The notes under the pieces: generated by a model | The model's database searches: none | What the model saw: the letters and a program-made list of their open reading frames with translations, nothing else | Told to the model about the DNA's origin: nothing | NCBI GenBank assembly: GCA_947254045.1 | Contig: CAMYBO010000029.1 | Location: 1 to 11,184, forward strand | Direction: 5' to 3' | Source of the DNA: an uncultured Granulicatella sp. | GTDB lineage: Bacteria; Bacillota; Bacilli; Lactobacillales; Aerococcaceae | Length of the DNA stretch: 11,184 nt | Translations under genes and position numbers: made by a program | In this document: piece by piece, positions 1 to 7,610 of the stretch | How positions within the stretch are numbered: the stretch's first letter is position 1 | Layout of the letters: each line of letters opens with the position of its first letter

Positions 1-103
1 ATGGAACTACTTTAAATGCTTCTTGCTTCCCTGCAATCATTTCTAATGCATGAGCAACACCAACTGCATACTCCCCATGTCCTGTTAAAATTAATCCAAT
101 CAT
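1..103 (-). CDS. PTS mannose-family EIIA component, N-terminal part (cut by window edge)
   Basis: Only the first 34 codons are in the window; the rest lies to the left. The start MIGLILTGHGEYAVG is typical of EIIA proteins of the mannose/fructose/sorbose PTS family (ManX, AgaF type). These accept phosphate from HPr on the histidine of the GHG motif, here His9, and pass it to a IIB partner. A strong AGGAGG lies at 111-116, seven bases before the ATG, which fixes the start. The gene runs away from the fucose operon behind its own promoter region, so it probably belongs to a separate sugar operon; the substrate (for example N-acetylgalactosamine or another mannose-family PTS sugar) cannot be told from this fragment. 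It is a different PTS family from the IIA/IIB pair inside the fucose operon. Confidence 0.85.
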   Translation of the reverse strand, partial: MIGLILTGHGEYAVGVAHALEMIAGKQEAFKVVP

Positions 104-123
104 ACTTTTACCTCCTAATATTT

Positions 124-137
124 GTATACTTATATAC
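124..137. promoter_or_regulatory. Candidate regulator-binding inverted repeat GTATA-N4-TATAC upstream of the PTS IIA gene
   Basis: A perfect 5-base inverted repeat, GTATA then four bases then TATAC, lies between the candidate -10 box and the ribosome binding site of the leftward PTS gene. Just beyond it at 137-145 is CTAG-T-CTAG, a second short dyad. GntR-family repressors often bind GT-N-TA-N-AC-like dyads of this kind, so an operator is plausible. The match is short and the region is AT-rich, so this is inference. Confidence 0.3.
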
Positions 138-155
138 TAGTCTAGGTTTTAATAA

Positions 156-184
156 AATACAAGAGGGAATTTAACCGTTTTCAA
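156..184 (-). promoter_or_regulatory. Candidate promoter of the PTS IIA gene
   Basis: Read on the minus strand, TTGAAA (179-184) and TGTATT (156-161) are separated by 17 bases, a reasonable sigma-A arrangement. A weaker alternative further downstream uses TTGTAT and TAGTAT. The site lies inside the 5' part of the plus-strand gene remnant, which fits the two having been brought together secondarily. Confidence 0.4.
170..183. promoter_or_regulatory. Candidate cre site (CcpA operator) at the PTS IIA promoter
   Basis: On the minus strand TGAAAACGGTTAAA matches the cre consensus TGWAANCGNTNWCA at 13 of 14 positions, and it overlaps the candidate -35 box. Catabolite repression of a sugar PTS operon is expected in Lactobacillales. 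Confidence 0.5.
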
Positions 185-352
185 AATTAATTCTAAACTT
201 TCTTTTATTCCAGATTCTCCACAATATCAAAACTTTAAGGATCCTTCTCAAATTGAAAGAGATCGTTTATGGGAAGGACATCAGTTTACTGAACAAACTG
301 AACCTTTCTTTTACAAAATTGATGATTAACTAAATACTCATCATAAAATCAT

Positions 353-387
353 AAAATCCCGTCAGACTATAGAGCTGACGGGATTTT
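353..387. terminator. Bidirectional intrinsic terminator
   Basis: A perfect 13-base-pair stem (353-365 with 375-387, GC core CCCGTCAG/CTGACGGG) and a 9-base loop are followed by TTTTT on the plus strand and by a T-rich run on the minus strand. It would end the plus-strand gene remnant and back up the fucose operon terminator. Confidence 0.85.
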
Positions 388-394
388 TGCTACT

Positions 395-419
395 AAAAAA
401 TGCCCCTATAAAAGGGACA
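395..419 (-). terminator. Fucose operon intrinsic terminator
   Basis: On the minus strand, about 25 bases after the fucO stop, TGTCCCT pairs with AGGGGCA (one G-T pair, 5-base loop) and is followed directly by six T residues. This is a standard Rho-independent terminator placed where the operon ends. Confidence 0.8.
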
Positions 420-443
420 TTAAGATTTATAACTTGTTATTCA

Positions 444-1595
444 TTAGAATAATTCTTTATAGAAAGCAATTGTTTCTTCTAATGTTGGCATGAATGGGTT
501 ACCAGGTGCACAAGCATCGATTAACGCATTCTTAGATAGATATTCGAAATCAAAGTCTTTTTCTTCAATTCCTAATTCAGTTAATTTCTTAGGAATACCT
601 ACAGTTTCAGATAATGTTTCAATTTCTTTAATAGCATAAGCTGCACATTCTTCATCTGATTTACCTGCTGGATCTAATCCTAAAGCTTTAGCTACATCAC
701 GGAATGCTGCAGGAACACGTTTTGCATTTTCTCGTTCAATGACTGGTAATAACATTGCACAACATACACCATGTGGTAATTTGTAAACTGCGCCTAATTG
801 GTGAGCCATTGAGTGAACATAACCTAAACCAGCGTTGTTGAATGACATACCACCTAAGAAGATTGCATTTACCATGCCTTCACGAGCTTCGATATCGTGA
901 CCATCTTTTACAGCACGTGGTAAGTATTCTTTAATTAATTCAATTGCACCAATTGATAATTTTTTAGTTACTCCATAAGCACCTGGTGTTACTAATGCTT
1001 CAACAGCATGTGTTAATGCATCCATACCTGTTGCTGCAGTTAATGGAGCTGGTTTAGAAACCATTAATTCTGGGTCGTTAACTGAGATTAATGCTAAACT
1101 ATTTTTATCAACCATTACCATTTTAACTTTACGTTCTTCGTCAGTAATAACATAGTTAATTGTAATTTCTGCTGAAGTACCTGCTGTAGTATTGATAGCT
1201 ACTACTGGTAAACCTTTTTTAGCTGATTTGTGTAATCCTTCATAGTCTTGAGGTTTCCCACCATTTGTTGCGATAATTGAAATACAGCTTGCAGCATCTT
1301 GTGGAGATCCACCACCTAAACTAATAATGAAGTCACAGTTGTTTTCTTTTAATGCGCTAACTCCATCTGTTACGTTTTTACAAGTTGGGTTAGGTTCTAC
1401 ATCTGAATAAACAACATATTCAATTCCTGCTTCATCTAAAGGTTTTGTAACTTTAGGAAGAATTTCACTTGATTGGATAAATTTATCCGTTACTAATAAA
1501 GCTTTATTATAACCTAGGTCTTTTACATAAGAACCAATTTCGTTTACTACTCCTCTTCCGATTAAGTTAATTGCTGGTACATAAAATGTTGACAT
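444..1595 (-). CDS. fucO: Lactaldehyde reductase FucO (iron-containing alcohol dehydrogenase)
   Basis: Predicted cytoplasmic NADH-dependent enzyme that reduces L-lactaldehyde, the product of fuculose-1-phosphate cleavage, to L-1,2-propanediol. The 383-residue length equals that of E. coli FucO, and the whole chain aligns from memory with it. Visible features are the nucleotide-binding GGGSPQD (94-100), TTAGTSAE near 136-143, and the metal ligands Asp192, His196, His261 and His275 in MDALTH, HSMAH and LPHG. The start at 1595 has a GGGGAG ribosome binding site. It is the last gene of the operon, 63 bases after fucU with no clear promoter in the gap. Other group III alcohol dehydrogenases look similar, so the assignment rests on both alignment and context. 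Its presence implies that lactaldehyde is made in this cell even though fucA is broken here. Confidence 0.92.
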   Translation of the reverse strand: MSTFYVPAINLIGRGVVNEIGSYVKDLGYNKALLVTDKFIQSSEILPKVTKPLDEAGIEYVVYSDVEPNPTCKNVTDGVSALKENNCDFIISLGGGSPQDAASCISIIATNGGKPQDYEGLHKSAKKGLPVVAINTTAGTSAEITINYVITDEERKVKMVMVDKNSLALISVNDPELMVSKPAPLTAATGMDALTHAVEALVTPGAYGVTKKLSIGAIELIKEYLPRAVKDGHDIEAREGMVNAIFLGGMSFNNAGLGYVHSMAHQLGAVYKLPHGVCCAMLLPVIERENAKRVPAAFRDVAKALGLDPAGKSDEECAAYAIKEIETLSETVGIPKKLTELGIEEKDFDFEYLSKNALIDACAPGNPFMPTLEETIAFYKELF

Positions 1596-1658
1596 AATGC
1601 TTCTCCCCTTAAAATATAAATAATTTTCATTTTTTTATTATTTAATCAGTGCTTATAC

Positions 1659-2081
1659 CTATAAAACACCTTTTTTCAGAATAATATTGCCATACAAGGC
1701 ACTTTCGCCCGTTTGAATCACTAGATAAGCTTTTTCAGCTTGATCATAAAATTTAAAACGTTCAAATTCTTTAATTGCTGCACCTGGATGACTTTCTTCT
1801 AATAACTTTTTATATTCGTCCCAAATTACTGGAACTGTTGTATCTCCCGGTACTACTTGCATTAATCCTGCTTGATATGAGCTATATGTGTCTAATGGTA
1901 ATAGTTTTAAAATGGCTTCTAAAACAACTGGAACGCCATGCCCGTCCATACGAACAACACGTTGCCCAATGCGGTGAGCTGGAAAATTCGCATCTGCGAT
2001 TACCAGCTCATCACCATGACCCATTTCCATTAAATACGCCACTAAATCAGGACTCAAAATTTTAGGAATTTGTTTTAACAT
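1659..2081 (-). CDS. fucU: L-fucose mutarotase FucU
   Basis: Member of the RbsD/FucU family, which interconverts the anomers of L-fucose and so supplies the form used by the isomerase. At 140 residues it matches E. coli FucU in length and along the chain: MGHGDE with the conserved His22, ADANFPAH (29-36), MDGHGV, FYDQAEKAY, and TGES with YGNIILKKGV at the end. All characteristic motifs are present, so the enzyme should be active. The ATG overlaps the fucK stop by seven bases (ATGTTAA), with AAGGAA upstream as ribosome binding site, so translation is probably coupled to fucK. RbsD is the alternative within the family, but the YGNIxLKKGV tail and the context favour FucU. Confidence 0.95.
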   Translation of the reverse strand: MLKQIPKILSPDLVAYLMEMGHGDELVIADANFPAHRIGQRVVRMDGHGVPVVLEAILKLLPLDTYSSYQAGLMQVVPGDTTVPVIWDEYKKLLEESHPGAAIKEFERFKFYDQAEKAYLVIQTGESALYGNIILKKGVL

Positions 2082-3565
2082 GATGAAATTCCTTTCTTAA
2101 TTTGTTTGAATTTTTGTTGAATATTATTAAATCCTTCAACAGGTTGAGGCTCATAACGAGTCACAACTTCCGAAGCTTTAATGAGATTTTGTGCTTCTTG
2201 ACGTGAATGAATCACTTCTAATGTCAATAATTGGGAAAGAATATTTCCTAATGCACTTGCTTCTACTGGCCCTGTAATAACAAGACGATTGGTGAAGTTA
2301 GCAGTAATTTGACATAATAGTTTATTTTGGATTCCTCCACCTACCATTTGTACGGTTGTCATCTCTTGTTTTGTTAAGTCTTCTAATTGTTCAATTGTTT
2401 CTAAATAAGTTAATGCTAAACTTTCAATTACAATTCGAACAATATGTCCTTTTGTTTGAGGGACAGCTTGTCCCGTTACTTTACAAAACTCTTTGATTTT
2501 ACTTTCCATATCTCCTGGCGAAGCAAATACTGGATCGTTTGGGTAAATCCATGTTTGATTATCCATTACTTTTTCAGCTAATTGTACCATTTCAGCAAAG
2601 CTTACTTCTTCACCTTGACTTCTCCAGTCACGTTGTAATTCTTGGATAATCCACATGCCGGTTGTATTTTGAAGTAATCTGTATTTGCCATCGAAGCATC
2701 CTTCATTTGTTAATCCTGATTCGAATGCTTCATCTGTAATTACTGGTTTATCAGACTCAATTCCTACTAATGACCAAGTACCACACGAAATAAATACAGT
2801 ACCTTTTTCTTTTTCATAAGGAATTGCTAAAACTGCTGCAGCTGTATCATGTCCAGCTCCTGCAATTACTTTAAACGGTTCAACTTTTAAGTCTTGAACA
2901 ATTCTTGGTGATAAATCTCTTAATACAGAACCTTTTTTAACTGGTGATGAGAACCATTTTGTTGGAATCCCTAGCTTTTCAAAAATTTCTTCTGAAAAAT
3001 CTTGAGTGAAGACATCAAGTAACCCACTCGTACTTGCGATTGTATATTCGTTTGCAAGAACACCCGCTAATAAGTAATTAATTAAATCTGGGATAAACAA
3101 AACTCTTTGTACGACTTCTTTTAGCTGTGGTTTTTCTTGTAAATCAGAATAAATTTGCAAAATTGTATTATACGTTGCAGGTTGAACTCCTGTTTTCTTA
3201 AATAATTCATTTTTCGAAATTAATTGATAGAACGATTCCTCATAACGCCCCATTCGATTATCTCTGTAGCAATGCGGTTGATAGAGCAAATCTCCATTGT
3301 GATCTAAGTATGCATAGTCCACTCCCCATGTATCAACAGAAATGGAACGAATCGGAATAGAATCATTTGAAGCTTTTTTAATTCCTTGTTTGATTTCACC
3401 AAATAGGTGTAACAAATTCCAATACAATCCATCGTTAAGATTCACCGGCTCATTTTTGAACCGATGAACCTCTGATAACTGGAGGGAGCTGCCATTATAA
3501 ACGGCTTGCATGACACGCCCTGAACTTGCTCCTAAATCAATAGCTAACACTTTCATTAAGCTCAT
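2075..3565 (-). CDS. fucK: L-fuculokinase, RhaB-like FGGY-family kinase
   Basis: ATP-dependent sugar kinase, expected to phosphorylate L-fuculose to L-fuculose-1-phosphate. The 496-residue sequence resembles rhamnulokinase RhaB far more than E. coli FucK: IDLGASSGR (9-17), DTWGVDYAYLD (78-88), GHDTAAAV with the likely catalytic base Asp240, SCGTWSL near 260-266, VGGGIQN and PVEASALGN in the C-terminal half. The FucK name therefore rests on the operon, which has fucI, fucU and fucO and no rhamnose genes. Pneumococcal fucose operons, as I recall them, also use a RhaB-type kinase. The start at 3565 has GGAGG at 3573-3577, seven bases upstream, so it is preferred over the internal ATG at 3556. 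It lies 26 bases after the binding-protein gene. Residual activity on rhamnulose is possible. Confidence 0.85.
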   Translation of the reverse strand: MSLMKVLAIDLGASSGRVMQAVYNGSSLQLSEVHRFKNEPVNLNDGLYWNLLHLFGEIKQGIKKASNDSIPIRSISVDTWGVDYAYLDHNGDLLYQPHCYRDNRMGRYEESFYQLISKNELFKKTGVQPATYNTILQIYSDLQEKPQLKEVVQRVLFIPDLINYLLAGVLANEYTIASTSGLLDVFTQDFSEEIFEKLGIPTKWFSSPVKKGSVLRDLSPRIVQDLKVEPFKVIAGAGHDTAAAVLAIPYEKEKGTVFISCGTWSLVGIESDKPVITDEAFESGLTNEGCFDGKYRLLQNTTGMWIIQELQRDWRSQGEEVSFAEMVQLAEKVMDNQTWIYPNDPVFASPGDMESKIKEFCKVTGQAVPQTKGHIVRIVIESLALTYLETIEQLEDLTKQEMTTVQMVGGGIQNKLLCQITANFTNRLVITGPVEASALGNILSQLLTLEVIHSRQEAQNLIKASEVVTRYEPQPVEGFNNIQQKFKQIKKGISSC

Positions 3566-3591
3566 GCTTTTTCCTCCATATTCTTTATATT

Positions 3592-4671
3592 TTATTCATA
3601 TAATAATGCTTTAATTTCTTCTTTATCGATATTTGAAGCATCATACCATTTAGAACCTGTATCTACGTCTTTAACTGTTTCACCTTTAGCTGAAGCAATT
3701 GCTAATTTAACAGCTTGGTAACCAATTTGAACTGGGTCTTGAGTAACTGAACCTACAAAGACACCTTTACGGATAGCATCTTGTTGTAAAGCACCTGAGT
3801 CAAAACCAACAGCTAAGATTTTATCTTTGCCTAATTTGGATTCTTTGAAACCACCGTTTGCGTTGATGATTGCTTTAGCAGCAAATTCATTTGAACCATA
3901 AACTGCAATAGTATCTTCTTTTTCTAACACTGTTGAAGCTTCTGTTTTACCAGCAGCATCATCTACTTGTGCAGGAACACGAACTTCAATGACAACTTTT
4001 GCATCTTCTTCAGAAACATTATTTTTGAATTTGTCATGTCCAACTACAGCTGTTTTAATACCTTTTTTCTCTAATAATTCAACCATTTTATCAATGAAAC
4101 CACTTGTTCTTTGAGTAATTGATAGAGAGTTTACTTCTTGAGAAACAACCCCAATACGAGCTTTTTTATCTCCAACTTTGCTTTCTAATAATTTGAATAA
4201 GTTTTCTGCAGCATTTCCCCCAGCAGCGTGGTTATCAGTTGAAGCTGTTGCTTTAATAGCTCCTTCTGGTGCACCAGGTACCCCTGAGTCAAACCCGATA
4301 ATTGGAATATTTTTACTTTGAGCTTGTTTAATTGCATCTAATTCAGCTTCTGTATCTAAAGCTGCTAATGCAATAGCTTTTGGATTTTTGTTAATTGCGT
4401 TATTTAATTGTTCTAACTGTTCAGCAATCGCTGTTTCATTTTGAGGTCCTACGAATGTAATTTTAGCACCTAATTCATCTGCTGCTTTTGAAGCACCTTT
4501 GTTAACTGCTTTCCAAAAGTCATGTTGGAAACCTTTCGCAATTACTTCAACTTTAAAATCTCCACCTTTTGATCCTGCTGCTGATCCACCACCTGATTTA
4601 GATGAACAGCCTGCTAAGATTGCAGAAGCACAAGCAAAAGTGGCAATTGCAAATTTCAATGATTTTTTCAT
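3592..4671 (-). CDS. Sugar-binding lipoprotein of a ribose-class (CUT2) ABC importer
   Basis: Extracytoplasmic solute-binding protein of the periplasmic-binding family that includes RbsB. It begins with a lipoprotein signal peptide: Lys-rich start, hydrophobic core and lipobox ILAGC with Cys22 as the lipid-anchored residue, followed by a Ser/Gly-rich linker. The mature part starts VIAKGFQHDFWKAVNKG, typical of RbsB-like proteins, with GFDSG hinge-region motifs (near 126-130 and again near 290) and VGSVTQDPVQIGYQAV near the end. At 359 residues it is somewhat longer than E. coli RbsB. By context it binds L-fucose or a fucose-containing saccharide; the sequence does not show the ligand. The gene follows the permease after a 72-base gap that carries a small hairpin and a strong AAAGGAG site, consistent with higher expression of the binding protein than of the membrane parts. 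Confidence 0.88.
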   Translation of the reverse strand: MKKSLKFAIATFACASAILAGCSSKSGGGSAAGSKGGDFKVEVIAKGFQHDFWKAVNKGASKAADELGAKITFVGPQNETAIAEQLEQLNNAINKNPKAIALAALDTEAELDAIKQAQSKNIPIIGFDSGVPGAPEGAIKATASTDNHAAGGNAAENLFKLLESKVGDKKARIGVVSQEVNSLSITQRTSGFIDKMVELLEKKGIKTAVVGHDKFKNNVSEEDAKVVIEVRVPAQVDDAAGKTEASTVLEKEDTIAVYGSNEFAAKAIINANGGFKESKLGKDKILAVGFDSGALQQDAIRKGVFVGSVTQDPVQIGYQAVKLAIASAKGETVKDVDTGSKWYDASNIDKEEIKALLYE

Positions 4672-4690
4672 AAGATTTCTCTCCTTTTAT

Positions 4691-4705
4691 TATCCTCTTA
4701 GGATA
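4691..4705 (-). other. Short hairpin upstream of the binding-protein gene
   Basis: TATCCT-CTT-AGGATA is a perfect six-base inverted repeat with a three-base loop, ending just before the ribosome binding site of the binding-protein gene and not followed by a T-run. In multi-gene importer operons such hairpins can mark a processed, stabilised 5' end of the binding-protein message. That role is inferred here. Confidence 0.35.
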
Positions 4706-4743
4706 TATACTAAAATTTTGAAACACTCACTACATTTTAACGC

Positions 4744-5727
4744 TTATTTTTTCTTGTTTTGACGGATTAAGATATCAGAGTAAACCGCTACAATTACTAC
4801 AAATCCTGTGATGAATAATTGATAGTGTGGTTGTAAGTCGATATATGGTAAACCAATCTTCAATACTGACATGATGAATACCCCAATAATTGTACCAATT
4901 ACTGAACCAACACCACCGGCTAATGAAGTACCACCGACTACTACCCCAGCGATTGCATCAAGTTCCATACCGTTACCAGTACCAGGAAGAATTGTTGAAT
5001 AAGTTGCTGCATATGCGATACCAGCTAAACCAGCTAATAATCCACTAATCACATAAGCTGTACCTTCCCATTTGATTACATTAACCCCAGAAAGTCTTGT
5101 AGCTTCTTTGTTAGAACCAATTGCAAAGATATAACGACCAACTTTTGTTTTATTTAAAACAACTGCTGCTAAAAGTGCTACCACAATCAGTACAATCAAC
5201 CCTGTTGGAAGATTATCTTGAGTTCTGAATAAGTCTTTATACCAACCTTCACCAGTTCCACGTAATGGGAAAGTGATACTTTGTACATTAGATACGATTG
5301 AACTTAAACCACGTGAAATCATCATTGTACCAAGTGTTGCAATAAATGGTGGTAAACCAAATTTTGCAATCAATACTCCGTTGAATAATCCGAATACACC
5401 TCCAATCACTAAAATTGCTAAAAGTGCTAACCATAAAGGCCAACCCATTTTTGTATGGAGCACACCACCAGTAATAGCAGCACACATCATTACAGTACCG
5501 ATAGATAAGTCAATCCCACCAGTGATAATAACGAATGTTACCCCAATAGCTAAAAACCCAATGTAATACGATGCATCTAAGATGCTGACTGCTGTATCAA
5601 ATGAACGGAATGATTCACTTGAGATTGCAAAAAATCCGAAAATAACAATCAATGCGATTATTGCGATTAATTTTTGTAGCCCAACTGTTTTTACTAGTTT
5701 AGTCCAGATGGAGTTTCTCTCTTCCAT
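4744..5727 (-). CDS. ABC sugar permease, RbsC-like (CUT2)
   Basis: Integral membrane subunit of the importer, in the family of ribose/xylose/galactose permeases, with multiple hydrophobic segments (about eight to ten). Family signatures are GGIDLSIGT near 71-79, LPPFIATLGTMMISRG, the cytoplasmic GSNKEATRLSGVNV that contacts the ATPase, and LDAIAGVVVGGTSLAGGVG. The ATG at 5727 has GAGGGG seven bases upstream and gives 327 residues, the usual family length. A TTG at 5745 in the same frame would add six residues but lacks a good ribosome binding site. It lies 18 bases after the ATPase gene and works with it and the lipoprotein. Fucose as substrate is inferred from context. Confidence 0.9.
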   Translation of the reverse strand: MEERNSIWTKLVKTVGLQKLIAIIALIVIFGFFAISSESFRSFDTAVSILDASYYIGFLAIGVTFVIITGGIDLSIGTVMMCAAITGGVLHTKMGWPLWLALLAILVIGGVFGLFNGVLIAKFGLPPFIATLGTMMISRGLSSIVSNVQSITFPLRGTGEGWYKDLFRTQDNLPTGLIVLIVVALLAAVVLNKTKVGRYIFAIGSNKEATRLSGVNVIKWEGTAYVISGLLAGLAGIAYAATYSTILPGTGNGMELDAIAGVVVGGTSLAGGVGSVIGTIIGVFIMSVLKIGLPYIDLQPHYQLFITGFVVIVAVYSDILIRQNKKK

Positions 5728-5745
5728 ATTTATACCCCTCTTCAA

Positions 5746-7242
5746 TTAACGATCTGTAGCTAAAGCTAAAATACGTTCTTGTGTTGCTTGACTAATGTCA
5801 AGTTCTCCTGTTTTACGTCCTTCACACATAACAACAATACGGTCACTCATACGTAGTATTTCTGTTAATTCTGAAGAAATCATAATGATTGATTTTCCTT
5901 GAGCAACTAGCTCATTCATTAATGTATAAATCTCACTTTTTGCCCCAACGTCAATTCCTCGAGTTGGTTCATCAAAGATTAAGATGTCACTATCTTGTTC
6001 TAACCATTTTGCAATAACCACTTTTTGTTGGTTACCACCTGACAAGTTACGAACTAATTGTTTTGAGGATGGTGTCTTCGTTCTTAATGATTTAACGAAT
6101 TTATCACTTGCAGTTACAATTTCTGAATCATTAATCAAGAAATTATGCACATATTTGTCAAGATTTGTCATGACTGTATTGTTAGCAATTGTCATATCTA
6201 CAACACATCCATAACGCTTACGGTCTTCTGATAAGTAACCAATACCTTCACGGATAGCATCTTGAGGTGATTTAATATCCACTTCTTTTCCGTTAATCTT
6301 AATGGTACCGCTATCTTTTTTGTCCGCACCGAATAATAATCGAGCTACTTCTGTACGACCTGCGCCCATTAAACCAGAGAAGCCTAAAATTTCACCTTTT
6401 CTTAAGTTGAAGCTTACATCTTTTACAGAACTTCCTGCATTTAAATGTTCTACTTCTAAAATTACTGGTGCATCTGCTGCTACTGCTGATTCATCTTTTG
6501 GATCTTCATAAATTGTACGACCTACCATCATGGCAATAATTTGATCTTTTGTCGTATCTTTTGTATTCACTGTTCCGACATATTCACCATCACGCATAAC
6601 CGTTACTCGGTCAGTAATACGAGCAATTTCGTCCATACGGTGGGAAATATAAGTAATTCCTACACCTTTTTGACGTAAATCATCAATAATTACGAATAAT
6701 TCATTGATTTCTGATTCTGTTAAAGCTGCAGTTGGTTCATCGAATACAATTACTTTAGCATCCATCGATAACGCTTTTGCAATTTCAACCATTTGTTGTT
6801 TCCCTACTGTTAAATTACCCACTTTTTCTTGTGGATTAATATCCAGTTTTAACAAGTTAAATAGTTCTTTAGCTTTTTTATTAGCAGCATTATCATCAAT
6901 GAAAAATCCTTGATTAATTTCTTCACGACCAATGAAAATATTTTGTGCTACTGTTAAATCATTCATCATATTTAATTCTTGGTGAACAATAACAATACCA
7001 TCATCCATTGCTTCTTTTGGCTTTGAATATTCCACTTGTTTTCCGTTATAGTGGATTGTTCCTTCATTAGCACCGTAAATCCCTGTAAGAACCTTCATTA
7101 ATGTGGATTTCCCTGCACCGTTTTCACCCATTAGGGCGTGTACTTCTCCAGCTCTTAAATCGAAATCTACACCTTTTAAAGCTTTAACGGGGCCAAAGCT
7201 TTTAACGATTCCCTTCATTTCAAGAATAACTGGATTACTCAT
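5746..7242 (-). CDS. ABC sugar importer ATPase, RbsA-like double-cassette (CUT2)
   Basis: Cytoplasmic ATPase with two fused nucleotide-binding domains, as in RbsA, MglA and XylG. The first domain has Walker A GENGAGKST (39-47, Lys45), a signature variant LTVGKQQ and Walker B VIVFDEPTAAL. The second has the degenerate Walker A GLMGAGRTE usual for this family, then LSGGNQQKVVIAKWL and ILIFDEPTRGID. The ATG at 7242 follows an AGGTAGG-like site by about eight bases and gives 498 residues; a GTG at 7251 could add three. Either start overlaps the end of the PTS IIA gene (ATGAGTAA), so translation is likely coupled to it. Substrate by context: L-fucose. Confidence 0.92.
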   Translation of the reverse strand: MSNPVILEMKGIVKSFGPVKALKGVDFDLRAGEVHALMGENGAGKSTLMKVLTGIYGANEGTIHYNGKQVEYSKPKEAMDDGIVIVHQELNMMNDLTVAQNIFIGREEINQGFFIDDNAANKKAKELFNLLKLDINPQEKVGNLTVGKQQMVEIAKALSMDAKVIVFDEPTAALTESEINELFVIIDDLRQKGVGITYISHRMDEIARITDRVTVMRDGEYVGTVNTKDTTKDQIIAMMVGRTIYEDPKDESAVAADAPVILEVEHLNAGSSVKDVSFNLRKGEILGFSGLMGAGRTEVARLLFGADKKDSGTIKINGKEVDIKSPQDAIREGIGYLSEDRKRYGCVVDMTIANNTVMTNLDKYVHNFLINDSEIVTASDKFVKSLRTKTPSSKQLVRNLSGGNQQKVVIAKWLEQDSDILIFDEPTRGIDVGAKSEIYTLMNELVAQGKSIIMISSELTEILRMSDRIVVMCEGRKTGELDISQATQERILALATDR

Positions 7243-7606
7243 GCGTTTCACCTACCTGTTCCAGTTTTATAACGCGCTCTTGGAGCGCTTTCATTTGTGC
7301 TTGTTGTTCAACGACGATGCCAACCATTTCGACGAGTAAGTGACTATTCATAAAGTGATCCTGTGCATGTACAGCTAGTAATGTTGGAGCACTTGCTTCC
7401 CCTTTAATTTCTAGTTGAATCATTTCCGTTTGAATATTGTGAGCTTCTACTCCACTAGCTTTTGCTTCATCGAGTAACTCTCTTGCAGATGAAATATCAC
7501 CTGCAAGAGCACTCTTCATGGATTGCATTGCTAAAGTTGTCACTTTACTACTTTTTACTATAAGTTGCATCAATCGTCTTGTTTCTGCTTTTTTAGTATC
7601 ACTCAT
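7235..7606 (-). CDS. Orphan lactose/cellobiose-type PTS EIIA
   Basis: A 123-residue all-helical protein of the LacF/CelC EIIA family, which carries phosphate from HPr on a histidine. The active-site motif is intact: VHAQDHF with phospho-acceptor His80 and metal-binding Asp83. Family motifs EAHNIQTEMIQLE (54-66) and SAPTLLAVHAQDH are clear. It is longer than typical members (about 100-105 residues) because of a charged, glutamine-rich, probably coiled-coil C-terminal tail (about 100-123). The start is four bases after the IIB stop, with AGGA inside the end of IIB, and the end overlaps the ABC ATPase gene. There is no IIC in the operon, so it cannot form a complete PTS transporter from this locus. 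It may pair with a IIC encoded elsewhere, or serve as a phosphorylation-dependent regulator of the importer or an enzyme; this is inference. Confidence 0.88.
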   Translation of the reverse strand: MSDTKKAETRRLMQLIVKSSKVTTLAMQSMKSALAGDISSARELLDEAKASGVEAHNIQTEMIQLEIKGEASAPTLLAVHAQDHFMNSHLLVEMVGIVVEQQAQMKALQERVIKLEQVGETHE

Positions 7607-7610
7607 AGGC

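Larger units (their letters stand above)
156..329 (+). pseudogene. Start-less C-terminal remnant of an unidentified gene
   Basis: An open frame runs from the stop at 153-155 to TAA at 327-329 with no ATG, GTG or TTG start. Its last 40 or so codons read like real protein, for example the stretches QYQNFKDPSQIERDRLWEG and TEQTEPFFYKIDD with aromatic and acidic residues. The part before about position 207 looks less protein-like and overlaps the promoter of the leftward PTS gene. A hairpin terminator follows 23 bases after the stop, as expected for the real 3' end of a gene. I do not recognise the family; a sugar-related protein would fit the neighbourhood, but that is only a guess. It is best explained as the tail of a gene whose front was deleted. 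Confidence 0.5.

Noticed and set aside
5728..5745. TTG start at 5745 for the ABC permease
   Set aside because: The ribosome binding site GAGGGG lies between it and the ATG at 5727, so it would sit inside the coding sequence; the ATG is the natural start.
7243..7251. GTG start at 7251 for the ABC ATPase
   Set aside because: The ATG at 7242 is at a suitable distance from the AGGTAGG-like site, and the protein then begins like other RbsA-type proteins. The GTG is possible but less likely.
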